A DNA stretch of 64,000 bases, from assembly GCF_036345175.1 (NCBI RefSeq), contig NZ_CP107780.1, forward strand, positions 6,200,001-6,264,000, read 5' to 3'. The translations under genes and the position numbers were made by a program. Below, piece by piece: positions 35,001 to 44,800 of the stretch. The notes below the pieces were generated by a model. The model was not told the DNA's origin and searched no databases. It worked only from the letters and a program-made list of their open reading frames with translations. Origin of the DNA: Streptomyces sp. NBC_00576. GTDB taxonomy: Bacteria > Actinomycetota > Actinomycetes > Streptomycetales > Streptomycetaceae. Each line of letters starts with the position of its first letter. The stretch's first letter is position 1.

Positions 35001-36050
35001 CAGCGTAGGGTCCTCCCGTTCGGCGGTGCCCGAGGCACGGCTCCGGCCGCCTGGCCGAGCACAAGAGGCTTCGTCGGCGGCATCGACGACACCAAGGACA
35101 CCGGGCTCACCCATCTGGGCGCTCGCGAGTACGATCCGCAGACCGGCCGGTTCCTCTCCGTCGACCCGGTGATGTCGCTGTCCGACCCGCAGCAGATGAA
35201 CGGGTACACCTACGGCAACAACAACCCGCTGGTGTACGCCGACCCGGACGGCAAGTTCTTCGGCTTCCTCAGCCTCTTCAAAGCACTGAAGCAGGCCGTC
35301 GACAAGGTCCTCAGCAGAATTCCCAACCTGAACCCGGGCCGCTTCCGTACGCGGGCGTATCCGCCGGCGGTCAGTAACACCAACCTGGAAGGGGCGCTGA
35401 AGCAGATCTATGCCAAGCCGGTCGCGAAGAAGGTCATGGGTGACGGCAAGATAGCGACGGCGATCATCTACGAGTTCAACAACGGGAAGCGGCTCCCCGG
35501 CAAGAACCAATTGCACATGCAGAACGGATGGGAGACGATGAGTGGCCTGTCTGACATTCTGCAAAAGGACCAACAAGCTCGGGAAATGGGAAAAAACACG
35601 CAGAACCTCCTGAGCGACTCGGACCTGGCCGTCGCCAAGTCCGAGGCTCGGGAACTGTGGAATGCGTTGAACTCCCGCGATGTCACGGGGAACATCAAGA
35701 AGATGGTCGACAGTGACGGGAGAATGAAGGGTGTCATCAAGGGGAGCTTCTCCACCGTGACAAAGACGCCCGCAGTCAAGGATCTCACCGGGCAGGTGTT
35801 CGAGCCGGTACCGTACAAGGCCCCGAAGCCCGTTGGTCAGCCCACCCGCCTGCGCGGTTTCCCCAAGACCTTCGCACTGGTCGGTGGCCTGGCCACGGCA
35901 GCCCAGGCTCCCTCCTACGTAGAGGAGTACGGCGTAGGCCGAGGTTCCTGGGAGATGTTCAAGGACATCGTGGACCCGTTCGGAGTGCACAAGGCGGTGG
36001 AACCTCCCGCTGCGGGCGGATCCGTCTGCCCACCGACGAACTGCGCTTGA
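32037..36050 (+). CDS. Rhs/YD-repeat protein, 5'-truncated, with unclassified toxin tip
   Basis: The open frame begins at GTG 32037 (ATG 32046 is an alternative) with VRGMDGDRKD. This aligns with YFRGMDADK, about 785 residues into the complete rhs gene at 38861. The signal peptide and whole N-terminal region are therefore missing, and the break lies 55 bp after att copy B. The YD-repeat core is otherwise intact, ending with LGAREYDPQTGRFLSVDP and NPLVYADPDGK. The tip (from about 35250) is lysine-rich and less GC-rich, ending in a hydrophobic FALVGGLATAAQAPSYVEEYG segment and CPPTNCA. No toxin family is recognised. Without a signal peptide it is probably a silent orphan unless rejoined by recombination. 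Confidence 0.85.
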   Translation: MRGMDGDRKDTTGGAKSVTVSLDSGEGDPIADHASAAGFAYKTVAFDRPGGKVIAKTVNRPWHHETAKKTRDWGTVTADFTGVSGSQEWTSLDDGAGAKWRTTSSSVTHDTVAGRVTQVDDRGDTATATDNQCTRTTYATNTDKNILLLPSRVETVAKACDAAVDRSKDVIDDIRTAYDGGAYDAAPTKGDATGTAPLKSHNGTKATYLEAGATYDDYGRALAVTDLTADMTVTGDAVPVRTARTDGRTTTTAFVPTTGLPTQTKTTTPPADPAVPSTAQTVTKELDPLRGLLLKQTDTNGNVTNYAYDALGRSTKVWLADRATSGVPTYEYAYTVTEGKPVTVATKLLNNEGGQITSYKLYDGFLRERQSQAPGPDGGRIISDIFYDERGLAAKTFAPYYTTGSPVTELFKPADALSVETQTHTAYDGLGRAVEEKQIAGDGGGGTVLSTTKTIYAGDRTTVIPPVGDTTVTTLTDARGNVTELRQHRARAPESAYDTTLYEQTPSGELLKVTDPAGNSWSHTYDQRGNQLSITDPDKGRTDTKYDDRNQVISSTDARGTLFNAYDGLGRKTELREGSATGALRVKWTYDTVAGAKGQLADSTRYVGDAAYTTSVTAYDKLYRATKTATVIPAAEGALAGTYQSGTAFKPSGLVASLSYSAAGSLPGGSVNYTYEDQTLRPISVFGQGMTSSATYTQTGKPQVYSFGLTSGGKKTQVTNTYEYGSQRLANTRVDREEQPGVDQHVTFRYDEAGNVLSLNDVSRTGTDNQCFTYDYLRRLTEAWTQGDQTCAAAPSAAKLGGPAPYWQSYTYDKAGNRLTDTQHHTGGDTAKDVKRTYEYPAPGTPTAHTLTSVTTEGPAGTSRTDYKYDLTGNTTDRGKQHLDWDAEGLLAKVTEPVAGKPDSVTEYLYDANGNRLLSRTGTRTTLHLGHTDVTLDKGATKAKATRYIDLGSGHQAIRADDGTFSFTLADHHGTGLLAVAAADLALTQRRVLPFGGARGTAPAAWPSTRGFVGGIDDTKDTGLTHLGAREYDPQTGRFLSVDPVMSLSDPQQMNGYTYGNNNPLVYADPDGKFFGFLSLFKALKQAVDKVLSRIPNLNPGRFRTRAYPPAVSNTNLEGALKQIYAKPVAKKVMGDGKIATAIIYEFNNGKRLPGKNQLHMQNGWETMSGLSDILQKDQQAREMGKNTQNLLSDSDLAVAKSEARELWNALNSRDVTGNIKKMVDSDGRMKGVIKGSFSTVTKTPAVKDLTGQVFEPVPYKAPKPVGQPTRLRGFPKTFALVGGLATAAQAPSYVEEYGVGRGSWEMFKDIVDPFGVHKAVEPPAAGGSVCPPTNCA

Positions 36051-36057
36051 CATCACT

Positions 36058-36102
36058 CGGTACGGGGCCCGCCGCGCATCGTGCGCGACGGGCCCCGTAC
36101 CG
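36058..36102 (+). terminator. Very strong hairpin between Rhs tip and its immunity gene
   Basis: A 21-bp stem (36058-36078 with 36082-36102, one G-U pair) surrounds a TCG loop. It lies 8 bp after the rhs stop and 35 bp before the immunity gene start. The immunity gene must therefore have its own promoter or rely on read-through. Confidence 0.85.
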
Positions 36103-36137
36103 GCACCAGCGACCACCGCACAGGAAACCGGAAAGAC

Positions 36138-36563
36138 ATGAGTGACGTTCCCTTTGAGGAGATTCCCTCCCTTCTGCTGCGCACCATCCCCGAATCCGCG
36201 GAGTTCATCACCGAGAAGTACGAGATGCCGGCGGAAGCAGCCGTTCTGACCGAAGACGCGCCATATCATATTCAGTCGGTGCTGGCCCAGTGCTTCATGA
36301 CGCCCATCCTGATGCCGCAGCTCGAGAGCGACACCCCGGACACGGAACTACTCGAACGATGCTGGGACTTCGTAGAGCGGCTCACGGAGCATTCCCTGGA
36401 GAGCGTCCGAGGCGCCGCCTACTTCGAGGTGCTCGAACAGCTCCTGAACGCCCACGGCCTCGTGGAGGCGGCCTGGCCGTACATGAAGGAGCGGACGCGG
36501 GCACAGACCCTCACGATGCTGGATTTTTACGGCGTTTACCTGCCCGGCATCAACCGACGGTAG
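36138..36563 (+). CDS. Probable immunity protein for the truncated Rhs
   Basis: The 141-residue product starts at ATG 36138 after CCGGAAAGAC. It is acidic, helical and cytosolic (SDVPFEEIPSLLLRTIPESAE, ESVRGAAYFEVLEQLLNAHG). Its composition matches typical Rhs immunity proteins and it lies directly behind the toxin tip. No named family is recognised. Confidence 0.7.
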   Translation: MSDVPFEEIPSLLLRTIPESAEFITEKYEMPAEAAVLTEDAPYHIQSVLAQCFMTPILMPQLESDTPDTELLERCWDFVERLTEHSLESVRGAAYFEVLEQLLNAHGLVEAAWPYMKERTRAQTLTMLDFYGVYLPGINRR

Positions 36564-37046
36564 GGCCCACAACCGCACGATGACCAGGGCCGTGTCGTCG
36601 GTCGTGCTGCGGGTGACGCCCCTTCACAGGACGCCCCCCGCGGCACGGCACGCAGCCGCCCCGTGAGCTTGTTCATCCTGCCTTGGCCGCAACTGCCCGG
36701 CGCAGCCGCGACTTACCCGCTTGAGGTCGCCCCCGGCTTCACGGACTTCGGCGCCTCCGCGTCTTACGTCCGTCAGCCGCCCGTGAGTAGGCGCTCGCGC
36801 TCGGCCGCCACGATCTCGCGTGCCAGCTCAGCATCCGTGATGTCGAACGCTTCCGGGACGCTGTCTGTGAGAGGCCGACAATCTCGGTGACCCCGCTTCA
36901 TGTCACCAGTGGTGGCCAGCTGGTGGCCGGACGCCTTTGGACGGTGCAGCATCGGGTGGCACGGGTCAAACTGTTGCACATGCTCTGATCAGCAAGAACG
37001 TCACTCAGTAGCACGACCGGGCACCACACAACACGATCCCTCACGG
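36564..37046. other. Non-coding left arm of att copy C
   Basis: No gene is supported. GGTGGCC repeats (36911-36917, 36922-36928) and the ACGCCTTTGGACGGTGCAGCA segment match the left arm of copy A. The last 20 bp before the core (ACACGATCCCTCACGG) are also the same as in A. Confidence 0.5.
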
Positions 37047-37091
37047 TCTCGTAATGCGTAGGTCTCGGGTTCGAATCCCGAAGGCGGCTCC
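37047..37091 (+). repeat. att-like copy C: 3' part of tRNA-Thr(CGT)
   Basis: 45 bp match the other copies, but the final A of CCA and the tRNA terminator are missing. The coding sequence of a LamG gene begins at the very next base, so the crossover point is sharply defined. Confidence 0.87.
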
Positions 37092-38807
37092 GGAAAACCG
37101 GAGTGCGCGAGCCCGGACAGCCCAGACGACTGCACGGCCTACGGCGGTGTGGGCTCCCCCGCGACGTTCACGCTCAAGGCCAACGGGGCCTCGGATGTGC
37201 TCAAGTACACGTACCAGCTCAACGACAACCCGGTGCGGACCAAGACCTTCACCGCCGCCACCACCAGCTACGCGGTGTCCCTGGCGCCGGACGCGCGCGG
37301 GGTCAACACCCTGACTGTCCAGACCTGGGACGCGGCCAGCAACGGCTCGCTCAGCTACACGTACACCTTCAAGGTCGCGCCCGGCGCGGGCCCCGTCGCC
37401 CACTGGTCCCTCGACGAGGGCACCGGCACCACGGCCACCGACTCGGTCAGCGGCCGGACGGCGACGCTGGCCGGTTCGGCCGGCTGGTCCTCACTCGCCC
37501 GACTCGGCAAGTCCCTCCAGGCCAACGGGACGTCGTCGTACGCGGCGACCGGCTCCTCGGTCCTGGACACCACCAAGAGCTTCACCATCTCGGCGTGGGC
37601 CCGGCTGACCGGCACCTCCCACAACTCGGTCGCCGTCGCCCAGGCCGGCGTCAACGGATCGACGTTCGCGATCTACTACTCGACCTCCTACAACGCGTGG
37701 ATCTTCAACCGGTACACCACGGACGTGGCGGCACCGACAATCGTCCGCTCGATCGGCACCACCACACCCGAAGTCGGCGTCTGGACACACGTGATGGGCG
37801 TGTACGACGCGCAGGAGCAGACCATCCAACTGTTCGTCAACGGCGTGCCGCAGGGTGACTCGGTCGCCTACACCACGCCCTGGCAGGGCACCGGCGGCCT
37901 CCAGATCGCCCGCGGCCAGTACGGCAGCGCGTTCAGCGACTACTTCCCGGGCCAGGTCGACGAGGTGACCGCCTGGAACCGGATCCTGTCGGAGGACGAG
38001 ATCGCCGACCTCCAGGCGATGACCGACGCCGGCACCGGGCAGGCACAGCCGGCGCTCGCGGCCGACTGGAAGCTGGAGGAGACCTCGGGCACCAGCGCCG
38101 CCGACTCCTCCGGGTACGGCCACACGGCCACCGTCGCAGGCGGCGGCACCTGGAGCACCGACACCGACGGCGGCAAGGGCAACGTCCTTTCCCTGAACGG
38201 CACCTCGGCGGCCAACGCCACCGCGACCGGGCCGATCGTGGACTCACAGGGCGACTTCACGGTGGCGGCCTGGGCCAAACTCGACACGGCCTCACTGTCC
38301 GACACCACGGTGGCCCACCACATGCGGATCGCCACCCAGTCCGGCGGTGTCCGTGACTCGTGGGGCCTGTGGTACTACCAGGCGGCGGGCTCCGCGCAGG
38401 GCATGTGGGTGTTCGGCCGCACCACCGCGGACGTCGCCGGCAGTGGCGCCACGGTGGTGACCGCGCCGGCGAGTATCGCCTCGGCCCAGCTGGTTGACCC
38501 GGGTGCTTGGACCCTGCTGACCGGCGTGTACGACGGCGCTCATCACCAGCTCTTCCTGTACGTCAACGGAGTGCGCCAGGGCGCGCAGGGCGACACGGAC
38601 ACGGACACCGACACCGGTGACGGCATCGTGTTCACCTCACCCTGGCAGGCCACCGGCACCTTCAACATCGGGCGCGGCCGGATCAGCAACGGCACGTACA
38701 GCGACTTCGCCGACGGACTCGTGGACGACGTACGGGTGTGGACGGGTGTGGTGTCCGACACCGACATCAACCAGATGTACGTCAACGAGCTGCCCATCCT
38801 GCTGTAG
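37092..38807 (+). pseudogene. LamG-domain wall protein, 5' end lost at att copy C
   Basis: The LamG frame is open from the base after the att core (GKPECASPDSPDDCTAYGG); in-frame reading further back meets a TAG inside the tRNA sequence. The first usable start is GTG 37149. It encodes a short Ig-like repeat (SPATFTLKANGASDVLKYTY) and two LamG/concanavalin-like domains (about 37385-38000 and 38050-38790), each with the AHWSLDEGTG or ADWKLEETSG start and FSDYFPGQVDEV or YSDFADGLVDDV end. In Streptomyces such LamG proteins are large, secreted, and encoded directly before an rhs gene, as here. The N-terminal half and signal peptide are gone, so it is probably non-functional. Confidence 0.8.
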
Positions 38808-38860
38808 ACGACAGCCCTGACACGGCTTTCAAAAACCTTCGACACACGGGGAGTTCGATC

Positions 38861-41800
38861 ATGGGCGGGCTAGGGCACCAACGGCGGGTACCGCTGCGGC
38901 GGATACGGCTATGGGTCGTCGGGGCCACGGCGAGCGCTGTGGTGGCCGCTGGCCTCGGCACCGCGCCCGCGGTGTGGGCGACCCAGCGTCACGGGCACCA
39001 CACCGTGGCGGCGCAGGCGGCCAAGAACGGCACAGCGGTCGCCTTCAAGGCGAAGACGGCCGCGAAGAAGGATCCAGCGAAGGCTGCCGCCGCCCGTACG
39101 GCAAAGACCCTTTCCCGGCCGGTGAGCTGGCCCACCGCCTCGGCCAAGACACTCCCGGTGGTGGCGAACACTGCCAAGTCGACCCTGGTCGGCAGTCTCC
39201 CCATGAAGGTGACCGCGCCCGGCAAGGGCGCGGCCCCCACGAAAGTCACCGTCAAAACGGCCCCGCACCAGACGGCCACCGCCCTCGGCATCCATGGCGC
39301 AGTCCTCTCCCTCACCCGCGCCGACGGCAGGAAGGCCGCTGCCAAGGCCCGCCTCACGCTGGACTATTCGGGCTTCGCGCACGCCTACGGCGGCGACTAC
39401 GCCTCCCGACTGCAACTGGTCCGCCTGCCCGCGTGCGCGCTGACCACCCCGAAGCTCAAGAAGTGCCGTACGACAACCCCGCTGCCCACGACCAACGACA
39501 CGTCGGCCCAGACCCTCACCGCCACGGCCCCGCTCGCCGCCTCCGGCATCACCGCCATGGCGGCGACCACCGGCGCCACGTCCGGTGCCGGTTCCTACGC
39601 GGCGACCCCGCTCAACCCGTCCGCGTCCTGGAACGCAGGCGGCTCCAGCGGTGACTTCACCTGGTCGTACCCGCTGTCGGTGCCGCCGTCCAACGGCGGT
39701 CCTTCGCCCAACCTTTCCCTCACCTACGACGCGCAGAGCGTCGACGGCCGGCTGCCCTCGACCAACAACCAGCCCTCATGGGTCGGTGAGGGCTTCGACC
39801 TCACCACCGGGTACATCGAGCGGTCGTACGACTCCTGCGACGACGACGGGCAGTCCGGCAAGAACGACGAGTGCTGGGCGAACGACAACGCCACCCTTGT
39901 CCTCGGCGGCAAGTCGAGCCCCCTGATCAAGGACTCCTCGACCGGCGCATGGCACCCGAAAACCGACGACGGCGAGCGCGTCACCCACTCCACAGGTGCC
40001 ACGAACGGTGACAACGACGGCGAGTACTGGACGGTAACCACCCCGGACGGCACCCAGTACGTCTTCGGCAAGAACCGCCTGCCCGGCTGGGCCACCGGCA
40101 ACGCGGTCACCAACTCCACCTGGACCGCCCCGGTGTTCGGCGACGACTCGGGCGAACCGGGCTACGACCAGGGGACGTCGTTCTCCGGCCGTGCGCTCAC
40201 CCAGGCCTGGCGCTGGAACCTGGACTACGTCGTCGACCCGCACGGCAACGCCATGTCGTACTGGTACACCAAGGAGACCAACTACTACGCCAAGAACGGC
40301 ACCACGACCGACAACGGCACGGCGTACGACCGCGGCGGCTACCTCAGCCGGATCGACTACGGCATCACCTCCTCCACCGTCTTCGGCACCGCCCCGGAGA
40401 AGGTCTCCTTCACCACCGCCGAGCGTTGCCTCGTCACCAGCACAGAGGACTGCTCCTCCCTGACCTCGTCGACGTCCTCGCACTGGCCCGACGTGCCCTT
40501 CGACGAGATCTGCGCCTCGGGCAAGGTGTGCAGCGCCACCGGGCCGACGTTCTTCTCCCGCAAGCGGCTTACGGGCGTCACCACGAGCGTGTGGGACGCG
40601 AGTCTCGCCACCCCTGCCTATCGGGACGTCGACTCCTGGGCGCTGGCCCACTCCTTCCCGGATCCGGGTGACGGCACCTCGGCCGGGCTGTGGCTGAAGT
40701 CCATCACCCGTACGGGCAAGGACGGTTCGACGACGGCGATGCCGCCGGTCACCTTCGCGGGGGTGCAGCTCTTCAACCGGGTGGACACGACCCACGACGA
40801 CATCGCGGCACTGGTCAAATGGCGGGTGCGGACGATCACTTCGGAGACGGGCTCGGTCCTCACCGTCAACTACTCCGACCCGCAGTGCGTGGCAGGGACG
40901 ACCATGCCCAGCGCGCCGGACTCCGACACCCTGCGCTGCTTCCCGACGTACTGGCAGCCGCCGTTCACGACCGATCCCCAACTGGACTGGTTCCACAAGT
41001 ACGTTGTCACGCAGGTAACGGAGTCGGACCCGACCGGCGGCTCCCCGCTGAAGGAGACCGATTACACCTACAACGGTTCCCCGGCCTGGCACTACGACAG
41101 CGACAACGTCACCGCCCTCGCCAAGCGCAAGACGTGGTCGCAGTGGCGTGGTTACGGGAGTGTCACCACGACCACGGGTGACGCGCAGTCGACGCGGACG
41201 AAGACGGTCGCGACGTACTTCCGCGGTATGGACGCCGACAAACAGTCCGACGGCACCGCACGCAGTGTCAAGGTCACGGACTCCACGGGGACTTCGGTCA
41301 CCGACTCGAACCCGCTGGCCGGCAGCGTCCGGGAGTCGGTCACCTACAATGGCTCCGCCGAGGTGTCCGGCACCATCACCGACCAGTGGATCCACCAGAC
41401 GGCCACGGACGGCGCCCGCAGCGCGTACTTCACCCGCCCGGCGGCGGTGCACGCCCGTACCGACCTGTCCGCCGGCGGCACACGCGACACACTGGTCTCG
41501 ACGACGTACGACCCGACGACCGGTGCGGCGCTGACCGTTGACGACGCGGGCGACACGGCCATCTCGGGCGACGAGCAGTGCACCCGCACCACGATCGCGA
41601 ACAACACCACCAACTGGCTGATGGCGTTCCCGGTGCGCGTCGAGACGGTCGACGTGGCCTGCGACGAGACACCGACCCGCCCCGACGACGTGGTCTCCGA
41701 CGTCCGCACGCTCTACGACAGCCAGTCCTACGGCACCGCCCCGACCCTCGGCGACGAGACGTCGACACAGCGCATGTCGTCGTACAGCGGCGGCAGCCCC

Positions 41801-44800
41801 GTCTACCAGACGGTCTCCACGAGCCACTACGACCCCCAGGGCCGCGTCGACTCCGTCAAGGACGCCGACCAGACCGTGGTCAGCAAGACCACGTACACCC
41901 CGACCACGGGCGGCCCTCTTACCAGCACGGTCACCACGGACGCCAAGAGCTACTCGACGACGACGAACTTCGACCCCGCGCGCGGTCTCGCCACCTCGGT
42001 CGTCGACCCCAACAGCAAGCGCACGGACTACGCGTACGACGGACTCGGCCGGCTGAAGTCCCTGTGGCTGGCCAACCGCAGCAAGTCCTCGGGCCAGAGC
42101 GCGAGCCTCGTCTACACCTACGCCATCTCCAACTCGGCGGCCTCCGTGGTCTCCACGGGCAAACTCAACAACGACGGCACGACGTACGACACGACGTACG
42201 CCCTGTATGACGCGCTGCTGCGCCCGCGCCAGACGCAGACCCCGGCGCCGGGAGGCGGCCGTGTCATCGCCGAAACCAAGTACGACAGCCGGGGGACGGC
42301 GGTCGAGGCGGACGCCGATTACACGGACACGACCTCACCGTCCGGGGCGCTGGCGAACATCACCTCGGTTGTCCCGTCCCAGATGCTGACGACGTACGAC
42401 GGTGTCGGCCGACCGACGGCGGAGGACTTCTACGCGCTGGGTACCAAGCGCTGGACGACCGCGACGGCGTACGGCGGCGACCGCGTTACGGTCACTCCGC
42501 CCAAGGGCGGTATCGCGACCACGACACTGACGGACACGCTCGGCCGCACGGTCGAGACCCGGCAGTACGACAACGGCACGCCGAGTGGTTCCTACACGTC
42601 GATCAAGTACACGTACGACCCGAAGGGCCAGCTCAAGGAGGTCATCGACGACGACGGCAACACGTGGTCGTACGGCTACGACCTGATGGGCCGCAGGACC
42701 AGTTCGACCGACCCCGACACAGGGACGACGAACACGGCGTACAACGAGCTGGACCAAGTCGCCTCCACCACGATCGCGGTCGGCACCTCCGACGAGAAGA
42801 CGCTCAGCTACGCCTACGACATCCTCGGCCGCAAGACCGACCTGTACGACGGCACGACCAAGGACGCGGCGCACGAACTGGCCAAATGGACCTTCGACTC
42901 GGTGGCCAAGGGTCAGCCGACGTCGGCGATCCGGTACGTCGGCGGCAGTGCGGGCTCGGCGTACGTCACCCAGGTCGGCGCCTACGACTCGCTGTACCGG
43001 CCGACGCTGACCCGGATGGTCATCCCGTCGGTCACGGGCGAAGAGGCGCTGGCGGGCACGTACTCGTCGACGACCGGCTACAACCTCGACGGCACCGTCC
43101 AGGTCACCTCCGACCCGGCGGCCGGCGGTCTGGCTTCCGAGTCGCTGGAGTACGGCTACAACGACCTGAGCATGCCGACGACGCTGAGCGGCACCACCGG
43201 CTACGTACAGAACACGAACTACTCGAAGCAGGGCGACGTCAGCCAGCTCACGCTGGGGGTTTCGTCCTCGGACACCGCCAAGTGGCTCCAGATCACCAAT
43301 ACTTACGAGGACGGCACCCGCCGTCTCCAGCGTGAACTGGTCACCGACGACGCCCAGTCGGCGCCTGTGCAGGACACGTCGTACACCTACGACGACGCGG
43401 GCAACCCGACGAAGGTCGCCACGCACGCCGACGGAACCGACGACGTCCAGTGCTACCGCTACGACGGCCACGACCGGCTCACCGAGGCCTGGACGGCGAC
43501 CGACGGCTGCGCCGCCACCGCGTCCACGTCGGTCCTCGGCGGCCCGGCGCCGTACTGGCACAGCTACGCGTACGACGACCTGGGCAACCGCAAGACGCAG
43601 ACCGACCACGCGACCACGACGGGCGGTTCCGACGCGACGACGTCGTTCGTCTACCCGCCCCAGGGCACGCCCCAGGCGCACACGCTGACGTCGTCGAGCA
43701 CGGTTGTGGGCTCCACCACGACCACGAACTCCTACACGTACGACCACTCGGGCAACACCCACACCCGCACCCTGGGCGGCAGGACCCAGACGCTGGACTG
43801 GGATTCCGAGGGCCACCTGGCCAAGGTGACCAACGCGGACGGGACGTCGGCCTCCTACCTCTACGACGCGGACGGCAACCGGCTGCTCTCGCGCGACGAC
43901 TCCGGGACGACGCTGTACCTGGGCGACACCGAAGTGCACCTGGCCAAGGGCGCGACGACGACCACGGGCACGCGCTACTACGCGTGGGCGGGCCAGACGG
44001 TCGCGGTGCGCACGAGCACGGGCAGCCTGCAGTGGCAGGTCACGGACGGGCACGACACCGCGGAGACGGCGGTGGACGCGACGACGCAGACGATCGCGAG
44101 GCGGCGGCTCGACCCGTTCGGCAACACCCGTGGTACGCAGCCGAGCTCGAGTTCATGGCTGGGTGACAAGGGCTTCGTGAGCGGTGTGCAGGACGCGGCG
44201 ACGGGTCTGACGCACCTGGGGGCGAGGGAGTACGACTCGACGACCGGCCGGTTCGTCTCGGACGACCCGGTCCTGGAGCTGACTGACGCCCAGCAGATCG
44301 ACGGGTACACGTACGCGGCGGACAACCCGATCTCGGGCAGCGACCCGACGGGTATGGACGACTGGTACAACGACCCGACGATGAACACGTGCGCCATCGA
44401 CTGCGGCAGCACACCCGCACCGGCGACGACCACGACGGCCTCCTCCTCCTCCTCCTCCTCCTCCTCCGCGTCCTCTTCTTCCTCGCACAGCGGAGGCGGT
44501 GGCGGCGGTGGTTCCTCGCACCATAGCTGCGGCTGGTCCTTCTCCTGCTACGCCAAGAAGGCCTACCACGAGGTCGAACGGCACCCCGTGATCGCGGCCG
44601 TGGTCGCCACGGCGGTGGTGGTCGGCGCGGTCGCCTGCGTGGCGGCGACCGCGGGTGTGTGTGGAGCCGTCCTGGTGGCGGGCGCCGAGGGATTCACGGC
44701 GGGAGCCGAGATCGGTGGCCTGGGGGCCGCGGTGACGGGAGCGGCAGCCGGCGTGATCGGCGAAGGCGGGGCGGTGATCGCGGGGGCGGCAGGCGCTGCC

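Noticed and set aside
31914..36269. A 1451-codon open frame on the minus strand
   Set aside because: It is antisense to the rhs gene and runs through the tRNA fragment; its Val/Gly/Arg-rich product is the usual shadow of a high-GC plus-strand gene.
44440..44520. A simple-sequence array that could be a CRISPR or structural repeat
   Set aside because: It is the in-frame serine and glycine linker of the rhs protein; no CRISPR-like repeat-spacer array is seen anywhere in the window.
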